Of a stretch of DNA of 7,788 nt, positions 1 to 6,936 are shown piece by piece (the stretch's first letter is position 1; every line of letters begins with the position of its first letter). The notes beneath the pieces are model-generated. The model made no database searches. It was given only the letters and a program-made list of their open reading frames with translations, and had not been told where the DNA came from. The position numbers and the translations under genes were made by a program. The DNA is from SZUA-186 sp041552135 (GTDB lineage: Bacteria; Pseudomonadota; Gammaproteobacteria; UBA9214), in assembly GCA_041552135.1 (NCBI GenBank), contig JBFELL010000138.1, forward strand, positions 1-7,788. The letters run 5' to 3'.

Positions 1-257
1 GCTGCCGGTGAAGATCTTCATGCCATCGGCCACCGGGGTCGCGCAGGCCGGCAGCGGTTTCGGCACGTTTTCCACCTCCACCATGCACATGCGGCAGTTG
101 GCGGCGACGGAGAGTTTCTTGTGATAGCAGAAGCGCGGCACACTGATGCCGGCCGCATCCGTGACCTCGATGATCATCGCGCCCTTGCGCGCCTGGTAGG
201 ACTGGCCGTCGATCTCGACGGTGACGGCGTCTTCCGGCGGAACCTCGGGACGCGCAC

Positions 258-261
<4 letters not shown>
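1..261 (-). CDS. nuoG: NADH-quinone oxidoreductase subunit G, N-terminal part (cut by window edge)
   Basis: Only the first 87 codons are in the window; the frame is still open at base 1. The product is the large Fe-S subunit of the NADH dehydrogenase arm of complex I, which passes electrons from NuoF/NuoE towards the quinone site in the cytoplasm. The visible part is a plant-type 2Fe-2S ferredoxin domain: Cys45 in the PRFCYH motif, Cys56 and Cys59 in NCRMC, and Cys73 in PLPAC, the expected ligands of cluster N1b. The 4Fe-4S and molybdopterin-oxidoreductase-like domains would lie beyond the left edge. The start ATG (259-261) overlaps the nuoF stop in an ATGA arrangement, so translation is probably coupled. 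A GGGAG sequence in the nuoF 3' end, about 7 nt upstream of ATG, supports this start. Identity is secure from the motif and its place after nuoF. Confidence 0.95.
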
Positions 262-1556
<1,295 letters not shown>

Positions 1557-1559
1557 GGC

Positions 1560-2063
1560 TTACTCCAGTGCATCCAGAATCTCGTCCACCCTGGCCGGGG
1601 TGAGATTCTCGTGGTAATGCCCGTCCACCGCCATCATCGGCCCGCCCGCACAGGCCGCGAGGCATTCCTCCTCGACCTTGAGCGTAATACGGCCATCCGG
1701 CGTCGTCTCGCCGAGCCTGATACCGAGTTTGTCCTCGATATGGGTGACAATGTTGTCCGCCCCGCACAGCATGCAGGCAATGTTCTTGCAAACCGCGATC
1801 ATGTGCCTGCCGACCGGCTCCAGCTCGATCATGGAGTAGAAGGTAGCGACCTCGTAGACGCGCACGCGCGGCATGCCGAGGTAGTCCGCGATGGCATCCA
1901 GCAGCTCGCGGCTGACCCAGCCGCCGTTCTGTTCCTGCAGGATGTGCAGCGCCGGCAGTATGGCTGACTGCTTCTGCTCTTGCGGGTACTTGGCCACCCA
2001 GGCGTCGATCTTCGCCAGTGACTCCGGCGTCATCAGGACGGTGGCCTCCATTGATGCGCTCAT
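1560..2063 (-). CDS. nuoE: NADH-quinone oxidoreductase subunit E (2Fe-2S N1a)
   Basis: The 167-residue protein is a typical length for the 24-kDa thioredoxin-like Fe-S subunit, which packs against NuoF in the NADH dehydrogenase module. The helical N-terminal part carries the family stretch ILQEQNGGWVSRELLDAIA (about 41-59). The thioredoxin-fold part carries the 2Fe-2S N1a ligands: Cys92 and Cys97 (VCKNIAC), then Cys134 and Cys138 (ECLAAC) followed by GGPMM. Cys100 is an additional cysteine close to the first pair. The start codon shares one base with the nuoD stop (TGATG), which implies coupled translation. GGGGAG lies about 11 nt upstream. In-frame Met5 and Met11 are alternative starts, so the first ten residues are less certain than the rest. 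Confidence 0.97.
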   Translation of the reverse strand: MSASMEATVLMTPESLAKIDAWVAKYPQEQKQSAILPALHILQEQNGGWVSRELLDAIADYLGMPRVRVYEVATFYSMIELEPVGRHMIAVCKNIACMLCGADNIVTHIEDKLGIRLGETTPDGRITLKVEEECLAACAGGPMMAVDGHYHENLTPARVDEILDALE

Positions 2064-3316
2064 CAGCGGTCGATCTCCCCGAACACGATGTCCTGCGTGC
2101 CGATGACGGCCACGACATCGGCCAGCATGTGGCCGCTGACCATTTCATTGAGACCGGCGAGATGTGCGAAACCCGGGGCGCGAACCTTCAGCCGGTACGG
2201 CTTGTTGGCGCCGTCGGAGACGATGTAAACGCCGAACTCGCCCTTGGGGTGCTCAATCGCAGCGTAGGCCTCGCCCTGCGGAATGCAGAAACCCTCGGTG
2301 AACAGCTTGAAGTGGTGGATCAGGGCCTCCATGTCGGCCTTCATCTCCTCGCGCGGTGGCGGTGCCAGCTTGTGGTCGTCCACCATCACCGGCCCCGGAT
2401 TGCGCCGCAGCCAGTCGACGCACTGCCGGATGATCCGGTTGGACTGGCGCATCTCCTCGATGCGCACCAGGTAACGGTCGTAGCTGTCGCCGGTCACGCC
2501 GACCGGGATGTCGAAGTGCATGCGGTCATAGACTTCATAGGGCTGCTTCTTGCGCAGGTCCCACTCGACGCCGGAGCCGCGCAGCATCGGGCCGGTGAAG
2601 CCCATCTGCATGGCGCGCTCCGGGCTCACCACGCCGATGCCGACGGTGCGCTGCTTCCAGATGCGGTTGTCGGTCAGCAGGGTCTCGTATTCGTCAACAC
2701 AGCCCGGGAAGCGGTCGGTGAAGGCCTCGATGAAATCCAGCATGGAACCCTGGCGGTTCTCGTTCTTGCGGTCGATTTCCTTCTGGCTGTGCCATTTCGA
2801 TGCCTCGTACTGCGGCATGCGCTCGGGCAGGTCGCGGTAGACGCCACCCGGCCGGTAATAGGTTGCGTGCAGGCGCGCACCGGAGACCGCCTCGTAGCAG
2901 TCCATCAGGTCCTCGCGCTCGCGGAAGGTATAAAGGAACATGGTCATGGCGCCGACATCCAGGCCATGCGCACCCAGCCACAGCAGGTGGTTCAGTATGC
3001 GGGTGATCTCGTCGAACATAACGCGGATATACCGGGCACGCACCGGCACCTCGACACCCAGCAGTTTCTCCATCGCCAGCACGTAACCGTGCTCGTTGCA
3101 CATCATGGAGACGTAATCGAGCCGGTCCATGTAGCCGATGCTCTGGTTCCAGGGCTTGCTCTCGGCCAGCTTCTCGGTACCGCGGTGCAGCAGGCCGATG
3201 TGCGGATCGGCGCGCTCGATGACCTCGCCGTCCATCTCCAGCACCAGGCGCAGCACGCCGTGCGCCGCCGGATGCTGCGGGCCGAAGTTGAGCGTGAAAT
3301 TGCGGATCTCGGACAT
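2063..3316 (-). CDS. nuoD: NADH-quinone oxidoreductase subunit D (49-kDa, quinone site)
   Basis: The 417-residue protein matches the stand-alone NuoD length. It is related to [NiFe]-hydrogenase large subunits and, with NuoB, forms the quinone-reduction cavity of complex I. Visible landmarks are FGPQHPAAHG at residues 11-20, HRGTEKLAE at about 44-52, YMDRLDYVS at about 62-70, and the conserved C-terminal end DIVFGEIDR. By alignment with the family, His19 and Tyr68 correspond to the His/Tyr pair that contacts the quinone head group; their 49-residue spacing equals that of bovine His59/Tyr108. The hydrogenase nickel-ligand cysteines are absent, as expected for NuoD. The start has GGAG 6 nt upstream, overlapping the nuoC stop; the gap to nuoC is 3 bases. 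The stop overlaps nuoE by one base. Confidence 0.98.
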   Translation of the reverse strand: MSEIRNFTLNFGPQHPAAHGVLRLVLEMDGEVIERADPHIGLLHRGTEKLAESKPWNQSIGYMDRLDYVSMMCNEHGYVLAMEKLLGVEVPVRARYIRVMFDEITRILNHLLWLGAHGLDVGAMTMFLYTFREREDLMDCYEAVSGARLHATYYRPGGVYRDLPERMPQYEASKWHSQKEIDRKNENRQGSMLDFIEAFTDRFPGCVDEYETLLTDNRIWKQRTVGIGVVSPERAMQMGFTGPMLRGSGVEWDLRKKQPYEVYDRMHFDIPVGVTGDSYDRYLVRIEEMRQSNRIIRQCVDWLRRNPGPVMVDDHKLAPPPREEMKADMEALIHHFKLFTEGFCIPQGEAYAAIEHPKGEFGVYIVSDGANKPYRLKVRAPGFAHLAGLNEMVSGHMLADVVAVIGTQDIVFGEIDR

Positions 3317-3319
3317 GGC

Positions 3320-4072
3320 CTACTCCGTTGCCTGCTCAGCGCCTTCCGGCTCGTCACCGCCGCTGTCGGCAGTCGGCGCCTCATCGGTCTTTGCGGCACG
3401 GATGACCTTGGGCACCAGCACGCGCGGTTCGATGCTGACCGGCTGGTAGATCACGCGCTGTTTCTCGGCGTCGTAGATCACCTCGACATTGCCGCTGAGC
3501 GGGAAGTCCTTGCGGAAGGGATGACCGATGAAACCGTAGTCGGTCAGCAGGCGCCGCAGGTCAGGGTGACCCTCGAACAGGATGCCGAACAGGTCGAAGG
3601 CCTCGCGCTCGAACCAGTCGGCGCAGTTCCATACCGGTGTCACGGACGGCACGACCGGCAGGTCGTCGTCCGGTGCGAACACCCGCAGCCGCAGGCGCTG
3701 GTTGCTGGCAATCGACAGCAGGTGATAGACAACGGCAAAACGCCTCGCCTCGCGCGGTCTCTCCACACACAGGTCGTCGTCCAGTGCCGTCAGCCGGCCG
3801 GGCGTGGCGGCATCCACGCCGCGGCTGAAACCGGAACCGGAGGAATCTTCAGTGACCCACTCGTCCTTGCCGTAACCGGCATAGTCGACACCGCACAGGT
3901 CGATCAGTATCTCGAAGTCAAGGCCCGTGCCGTCACGCAGGGCGGTGGCGACCTCGATCAGGTCACCGGGCGCCACCTCGATGGTCACCTCGCCGACATC
4001 GACCTTCACGGACTGCAGGCTGTCGCCGAATTTTTCCTGCAATCGTTCTGCCAGTGCATTGCTGTCTGTCAT
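3320..4072 (-). CDS. nuoC: NADH-quinone oxidoreductase subunit C (30-kDa)
   Basis: The 250-residue stand-alone NuoC is a structural subunit of the connecting module of complex I, next to NuoD. The family signature is clear: WFEREAFDLFGILFEGHPDL at about residues 153-172, followed by RRLLTDYGFIGHPFRKDFPL at about 173-192. Two parts differ from the compact core. One is an insertion at about 72-111, between the DLCGVDYAGYG strand and the RFAVVYHLLS strand, rich in Ser, Gly, Asp and Arg. The other is an acidic, low-complexity tail at about 228-250. From memory, xanthomonad-type NuoC proteins carry a similar insertion, so it is probably a lineage trait. The start ATG has AAGGGG about 7 nt upstream, overlapping the nuoB stop; the gap to nuoB is 11 bases. 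Confidence 0.97.
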   Translation of the reverse strand: MTDSNALAERLQEKFGDSLQSVKVDVGEVTIEVAPGDLIEVATALRDGTGLDFEILIDLCGVDYAGYGKDEWVTEDSSGSGFSRGVDAATPGRLTALDDDLCVERPREARRFAVVYHLLSIASNQRLRLRVFAPDDDLPVVPSVTPVWNCADWFEREAFDLFGILFEGHPDLRRLLTDYGFIGHPFRKDFPLSGNVEVIYDAEKQRVIYQPVSIEPRVLVPKVIRAAKTDEAPTADSGGDEPEGAEQATE

Positions 4073-4083
4073 GGATGCGCCCC

Positions 4084-4560
4084 TTACCGGGCAATCGTGT
4101 TGGTACGCCTGATCTTGTTCTGCAACTGCATGATGCCGTACAGCAGGGCCTCGGCGGTCGGCGGACAGCCGGGCACGTAGATGTCGACCGGCACGATCCG
4201 GTCGCAGCCACGCACCACGGAATAGGAATAATGGTAGTAACCGCCGCCGTTGGCACAGGAGCCCATGGAAATCACCCAGCGTGGCTCTGCCATCTGGTCA
4301 TAGACCTTGCGCAGCGCCGGTGCCATCTTGTTGCACAGGGTGCCGGCAACGATCATGACATCCGACTGGCGCGGGCTCGGGCGGAAAATGACCCCGAAGC
4401 GGTCGAGGTCGTAGCGCGAGGCGCCTGCCTGCATCATCTCGACGGCACAGCAGGCCAGGCCGAAGGTCATCGGCCACATCGATCCGGTACGCGCCCAGTT
4501 GATCAGGGCATCGGCACTGGTCGTGAAATACCCTTCCTTGAAGACGCCTTCTATTCCCAT
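4084..4560 (-). CDS. nuoB: NADH-quinone oxidoreductase subunit B (4Fe-4S N2)
   Basis: The 158-residue protein is the PSST/20-kDa subunit that holds cluster N2, the last Fe-S centre before quinone. Ligands seen are the adjacent pair Cys37-Cys38 (LACCAVEMM), Cys102 (MGSCANGGG) and Cys132 (VPGCPPTAEAL). The reading frame stays open upstream to about 4779, but that extension runs antiparallel-frame through nuoA and is arginine/leucine-rich. The family-like start is MGIEGVFKEG at 4560, preceded by AAGGGG about 7 nt upstream. With this start, the gene overlaps the last 10 bases of nuoA (4551-4560), so translation is probably coupled. The next gene, nuoC, follows after 11 bases and uses the same AAGGGGCGC ribosome-binding sequence. 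The length is normal for a short NuoB without the longer N-terminus of E. coli. Confidence 0.97.
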   Translation of the reverse strand: MGIEGVFKEGYFTTSADALINWARTGSMWPMTFGLACCAVEMMQAGASRYDLDRFGVIFRPSPRQSDVMIVAGTLCNKMAPALRKVYDQMAEPRWVISMGSCANGGGYYHYSYSVVRGCDRIVPVDIYVPGCPPTAEALLYGIMQLQNKIRRTNTIAR

Positions 4561-4907
4561 TCGAGCGCCCCTTTCTTCCACTCGTAGATGAAGCCGATGA
4601 CCAGGATGCCGAGAAACACCATCATGGCGATAAAGCCGAACATGCCGATAGACTCGAGCACCACGGCCCAGGGAAACAGGAAGGCGATCTCGAGATCGAA
4701 GATGATGAACAGAATGGCGACCAGGTAGTAGCGGACATCGAAGCGCATGCGGGTGTCTTCGAATGCCTCGAAGCCGCATTCGTAGGGTGACAGCTTCTCG
4801 CTGTCCGGCTTGTATGGCGCCAGGATAAAGCCGGCGACGATGGGCAGAACGCCGATGGCAATGCCGATGGAAATGAATATCAGGATTGGCAGATAGTTTT
4901 CCAGCAT
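4551..4907 (-). CDS. nuoA: NADH-quinone oxidoreductase subunit A (membrane)
   Basis: The 118-residue inner-membrane protein is the ND3-type subunit, the first gene of the complex I operon. Three membrane segments are visible: about residues 5-29, 61-83 and 87-108. The loop after the first segment carries SPYECGFEAF with Cys44, which corresponds to the loop cysteine of mitochondrial ND3. The second segment carries FDLEIAFLFPW with Asp71 and Glu73, acidic residues known to matter in the E. coli protein. The frame is open upstream to a Met at 5021, but that would include the promoter and a 38-residue non-conserved leader. MLENYLPIL is the usual NuoA start, with GAGG (4918-4921) 10 nt upstream. 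I therefore place the start at 4907. The stop lies inside the start region of nuoB. Confidence 0.97.
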   Translation of the reverse strand: MLENYLPILIFISIGIAIGVLPIVAGFILAPYKPDSEKLSPYECGFEAFEDTRMRFDVRYYLVAILFIIFDLEIAFLFPWAVVLESIGMFGFIAMMVFLGILVIGFIYEWKKGALEWE

Positions 4908-4923
4908 GTAAAAACCGCCTCGT

Positions 4924-4949
4924 GCGCCGTGATCCGTGATGACCGGCGC
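4924..4949 (-). promoter_or_regulatory. GC hairpin in the nuoA mRNA leader
   Basis: A perfect 6-bp inverted repeat (GCGCCG at 4924-4929 and CGGCGC at 4944-4949) encloses a 14-nt loop in the leader between the candidate nuo promoter and the nuoA start. The hairpin ends 2 bases before the GAGG ribosome binding site. The loop side contains a tandem 7-base repeat, CCGTGAT twice, at 4927-4940. There is no U-run, so it is not an intrinsic terminator. It could influence ribosome access or mRNA stability; this is inference. Confidence 0.4.
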
Positions 4950-5001
4950 GCTCCCTTGTGTGTAATTCAGGTGTGCGTCTGACCCGGAAAAAAGAGGGTG
5001 C

Positions 5002-5031
5002 AGTCTAGGCCAGAGGTACAACGGGTGTCAA
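5002..5031 (-). promoter_or_regulatory. Candidate sigma-70 promoter of the nuo operon
   Basis: On the minus strand a perfect TTGACA -35 box (5026-5031) is followed by an 18-bp spacer and a TAGACT -10 box (5002-5007; four of six bases match TATAAT). Transcription would start near 4995 and give a leader of about 88 nt before nuoA. The site lies after the probable tRNA-Leu terminator, so the nuo genes need their own promoter here, and no better pair of boxes is visible between 4908 and 5091. Confidence 0.7.
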
Positions 5032-5053
5032 GTTGGCGCCCTGCCTGTTAATT

Positions 5054-5072
5054 CATATTATTCAATATGTTA
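5054..5072. promoter_or_regulatory. AT-rich inverted repeat and IHF-like site upstream of the nuo promoter
   Basis: CATATT (5054-5059) and AATATG (5064-5069) form a perfect inverted repeat with a 4-bp centre, in an AT-rich patch 23 bp upstream of the -35 box. The overlapping plus-strand stretch ATTCAATATGTTA (5060-5072) fits the IHF consensus WATCAANNNNTTR with one mismatch. The E. coli nuo promoter is known to be controlled by ArcA, NarL and IHF, so a site here is plausible. With such short consensus sequences, chance is a real alternative. Confidence 0.25.
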
Positions 5073-5091
5073 CATCGATTTCTGGGGGCAT

Positions 5092-5121
5092 AAAAAAACC
5101 GCATGAACCCCCCTTCAGGGG
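5092..5121 (-). terminator. Possible intrinsic terminator after tRNA-Leu
   Basis: Downstream of the tRNA on the minus strand, CCCC-TGAA-GGGG (5121 to 5110) forms a short hairpin. Eleven bases later there is a run of seven T (5098 to 5092). The stem is only 4 bp and the U-run is not immediately adjacent, so it is a weak example. Its position, between the tRNA 3' end and the nuo promoter, is what one would expect for a tRNA transcript terminator. Confidence 0.45.
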
Positions 5122-5129
5122 ATAACAAT

Positions 5130-5214
5130 TGGTGCCGATGGCCGGAGTCGAACCGGCACGGCTCGCGCCACTGCCCCCTCAAGACAGCGTGTCTACCAAT
5201 TCCACCACATCGGC
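5130..5214 (-). tRNA. leuU: tRNA-Leu, anticodon GAG, CCA encoded
   Basis: Read on the minus strand, the 85 bases fold as a class II tRNA. The acceptor stem pairs GCCGATG with CATCGGC, followed by discriminator A and an encoded CCA. The D arm contains GGAATTGGTAGAC. The anticodon arm pairs CTGTC with GGCAG around the loop TTGAGGG, giving anticodon GAG, which reads CUU/CUC leucine codons. A variable arm typical of leucine tRNAs follows, then a T arm with GGTTCGACTCC. The sequence is very close to E. coli leuU, which also lies directly downstream of secG, so the secG-tRNA neighbourhood is conserved. The 5' end is only 6 bases from the T-run of the secG terminator. Confidence 0.97.
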
Positions 5215-5220
5215 TAATGC

Positions 5221-5255
5221 AAAAAACGGGACTGCGCCGGCCGCCCTTCAGCCCG
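5221..5255 (-). terminator. Intrinsic terminator downstream of secG
   Basis: On the minus strand, CGGGCTG (5255-5249) pairs with CAG-T-CCCG (5234-5227), a 7-bp GC-rich stem with one bulged T and a 14-nt loop. It is followed directly by six T (5226-5221). The structure begins 1 base after the secG stop codon and ends 6 bases before the tRNA 5' end. It is the best terminator in the window and should end most tpiA/secG transcripts. Confidence 0.75.
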
Positions 5256-5256
5256 G

Positions 5257-5715
5257 CTACTGCGGCAGGTCATCCACCGTCGGGGCGGCATCACCGGTTG
5301 ACGGCAGGTCATCGGCGGGTGCTGGCGGCGTCATGGCCGGAACATCATCAGCCGGCTGCGCCTGATCCTCGGCCTCGAGCTGCTCGAGCGCCTCGACAAC
5401 CTCTTCCCGGGACGCCGCATCCTGTTGCTCGACGGCCTGCTGCTCGATCTGGTCCGCGATACTCTGCGGCTCGGCGGTGGCGGCCTTGCGCACCAGCGGC
5501 GAGGCGATCAGCAGGCAGTTGATAAAAAACACCGCCGCGAGGAAGCCGGTTGCCTTGGTAAAGAAGGAGCCGGAACCGCGCGCCCCGAATACCGTGCCGG
5601 AGGCACCGCTGCCGAAGGCCGCGCCCATGTCGGCGCCCTTGCCCTGCTGCAGCATCACCAGGCTGATGATGGCGATCGACACCAGAATTTGTATGACCAG
5701 CAAAAAACTGAACAT
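5257..5715 (-). CDS. secG: Preprotein translocase subunit SecG with extended acidic C-terminus
   Basis: SecG is the small subunit of the SecYEG inner-membrane channel, which exports unfolded proteins with SecA. The 152-residue product starts with the family signature LLVIQILVSIAIISLVMLQQGKGADMGAAFG split over residues 5-35, then GASGTVFGARGSGSFFTKAT (38-56). Two membrane segments are seen, about 2-22 and 54-74. After residue 75 there is a long tail: a Glu/Gln-rich, probably helical part (about 80-120), then an Ala/Pro/Asp-rich part with three DD-hydrophobic-Pro repeats (ADDVP, ADDLP, VDDLP). E. coli SecG has 110 residues, so this tail is longer than usual. The ribosome binding site is weak. 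tpiA lies 67 bp upstream on the same strand without a clear terminator, so the two are probably co-transcribed. Confidence 0.95.
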   Translation of the reverse strand: MFSFLLVIQILVSIAIISLVMLQQGKGADMGAAFGSGASGTVFGARGSGSFFTKATGFLAAVFFINCLLIASPLVRKAATAEPQSIADQIEQQAVEQQDAASREEVVEALEQLEAEDQAQPADDVPAMTPPAPADDLPSTGDAAPTVDDLPQ

Positions 5716-5782
5716 GTTGTTACCAGTTATGAATGTAGGTTGTAGGGATCAGGCCGCCCGGAACAGGACCGGGGCATGCCCG

Positions 5783-6538
5783 TCAGGCATTGCCGGCGCG
5801 TCCAATCGTCAGAAATTCATTGGCCTGCAGTGACGCGCCGCCGATCAGGCCGCCGTCGATGTCCGGCATGCCAAACAGTTCCGCGGCATTGCTGCCCTTG
5901 ACACTGCCACCGTACAGGATCTGCAGCTTGTTCGCGATGGTGGCATCTTCCTTGGCTACCATGCTGCGAATGAAGGCATGCACCTCCTGCGCCTGATCCG
6001 GCGTGGCGGTCATGCCGGTGCCGATGGCCCAGACCGGCTCGTAGGCGATCACGGCATTGTCCAGCGCACCGACGCCCTCGAGATCAATAACGGCATCGAG
6101 CTGACGGGCCACGACCTGCTCGGTGATAGCCTGCTCGCGCTCTTCCAGCAACTCGCCCAGACAAAGGATCGGCACCAGGCCGGCCATGCGGGCCGCGGCG
6201 AACTTGCGCGCCGTGAATTCGTCGCTCTCGCCGTAGACGCTGCGCCGCTCGGAATGGCCAACGATGGCGTACTTGCAACACACGTCGCTCAGCATGCCGG
6301 CAGCCACTTCACCGGTATGCGCCCCGGATTCCTGGTCATTGACATCCTGCGCACCCAGCGAGATCGCGGTACCCTTGATCATGGCAGCCACCTGCGGGAT
6401 ATAGACATATGGCGGGCAGATGGCCATCTCGGCCGTGGTGACGGAATCCAGCCCCGTCTTGATACCCTCGACCAGCTCCGTGATGCTGTCGAGCGACCCG
6501 TTCATTTTCCAGTTTCCGGCAACCAGCGGCTGGCGCAT
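5783..6538 (-). CDS. tpiA: Triose-phosphate isomerase
   Basis: The 251-residue cytoplasmic enzyme interconverts dihydroxyacetone phosphate and glyceraldehyde 3-phosphate in glycolysis and gluconeogenesis. The length is normal and the active site is complete: Asn9 and Lys11 in AGNWKMNG, His95 in IVGHSERR, the catalytic base Glu167 in AYEPVWAIGTG, the closing loop at about 168-180, and the phosphate-binding YGGSV (209-213) and GGLIGGASL (229-237). The start has a strong GAGGAG ribosome binding site (6545-6550) 6 nt upstream. The gene is followed by secG, and divergent from a small plus-strand gene. Isomerase genes next to secG are common in gammaproteobacteria of the Pseudomonas type; the job of this pair seems to be housekeeping rather than shared biochemistry. 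Confidence 0.98.
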   Translation of the reverse strand: MRQPLVAGNWKMNGSLDSITELVEGIKTGLDSVTTAEMAICPPYVYIPQVAAMIKGTAISLGAQDVNDQESGAHTGEVAAGMLSDVCCKYAIVGHSERRSVYGESDEFTARKFAAARMAGLVPILCLGELLEEREQAITEQVVARQLDAVIDLEGVGALDNAVIAYEPVWAIGTGMTATPDQAQEVHAFIRSMVAKEDATIANKLQILYGGSVKGSNAAELFGMPDIDGGLIGGASLQANEFLTIGRAGNA

Positions 6539-6567
6539 AGCGAACTCCTCTTTCTGGCGAGCCGCGT

Positions 6568-6596
6568 AGCTTAGCCACCCGGCCTGGAAAAATCAA
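6568..6596 (-). promoter_or_regulatory. Candidate promoter of tpiA
   Basis: On the minus strand TTGATT (6591-6596), a 17-bp spacer and TAAGCT (6568-6573) resemble a sigma-70 promoter (four and three of six consensus bases). Transcription would start near 6561, leaving a leader of about 22 nt that contains the GAGGAG ribosome binding site. The -10 match is poor, so this is tentative. Confidence 0.4.
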
Positions 6597-6640
6597 TGAA
6601 CACAGGGAACTAACTGAAATGCAAAACATGACCCCCCGGC

Positions 6641-6646
6641 TATACT
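6641..6646 (+). promoter_or_regulatory. Candidate -10 box for the plus-strand small gene
   Basis: TATACT matches the -10 consensus at five of six positions and lies 35 bp before the ATG at 6682, so a leader of about 29 nt would result. No good -35 box is found at the right distance (for example ATGCAA with 16 bp spacing has three matches). The site argues against the more upstream ATG at 6619, which would precede it. Confidence 0.35.
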
Positions 6647-6681
6647 ACTGCCCGGAAAGCCGCCAACAGGGAGAACAGGGA

Positions 6682-6936
6682 ATGAAAACGGGAAAACCCA
6701 GCGAAAACGAACTGGAAATTGCCATTGTCGCGGCCGAGCAGAGTCTCGAGAGCGGCCAGGACGAGCACCACATCGCCTCCGCGCTGCTGTACCTCTACCA
6801 GCGGCAGCAGGATCTGGAAATGATTCGCGAGGCCGCCGAGCAACTGCTCCGCTCCGGACAGGGCGAGAGCCGGCTGACGAGACTGGCACAGGCCGTCGAT
6901 GGGGCGCGCGCCAACGACGAGCTGCGCACCGGCTGA
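6682..6936 (+). CDS. Small acidic helical protein of unknown function
   Basis: I do not recognise this 84-residue product with certainty. It is the only plus-strand gene I accept in the window. Codon use supports it: third positions are strongly G/C, as in its neighbours. The start at 6682 is preceded by AGGGAG (6668-6673) with 8 nt spacing. An in-frame ATG at 6619 would add 21 residues, but it precedes the likely -10 box and has no ribosome binding site. The protein has no signal peptide, membrane segment or cysteine. It reads as about four amphipathic helices (roughly 7-23, 29-43, 46-58 and 63-75), with an HHIASALLYLYQRQQDLE stretch in the middle and a LLRSGQGES turn. This pattern suggests a small soluble helical bundle, perhaps binding another protein. 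It has no operon partner: tpiA is divergent and the next gene converges on it. Confidence 0.75.
   Translation: MKTGKPSENELEIAIVAAEQSLESGQDEHHIASALLYLYQRQQDLEMIREAAEQLLRSGQGESRLTRLAQAVDGARANDELRTG

Noticed and set aside
2018..4180. A 720-codon open frame on the plus strand opposite nuoD and nuoC
   Set aside because: Same reason: the length is striking, but the translation is low-information, rich in His, Val, Ala, Asp and Gln, and fully overlaps conserved minus-strand genes. No ribosome binding site or promoter supports it.
4561..4779. Upstream extension of nuoB to a Met at 4779
   Set aside because: It would overlap nuoA by over 200 bases in another frame, and the added residues are not NuoB-like. 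The ATG at 4560 has a good ribosome binding site and a family-like N-terminus.
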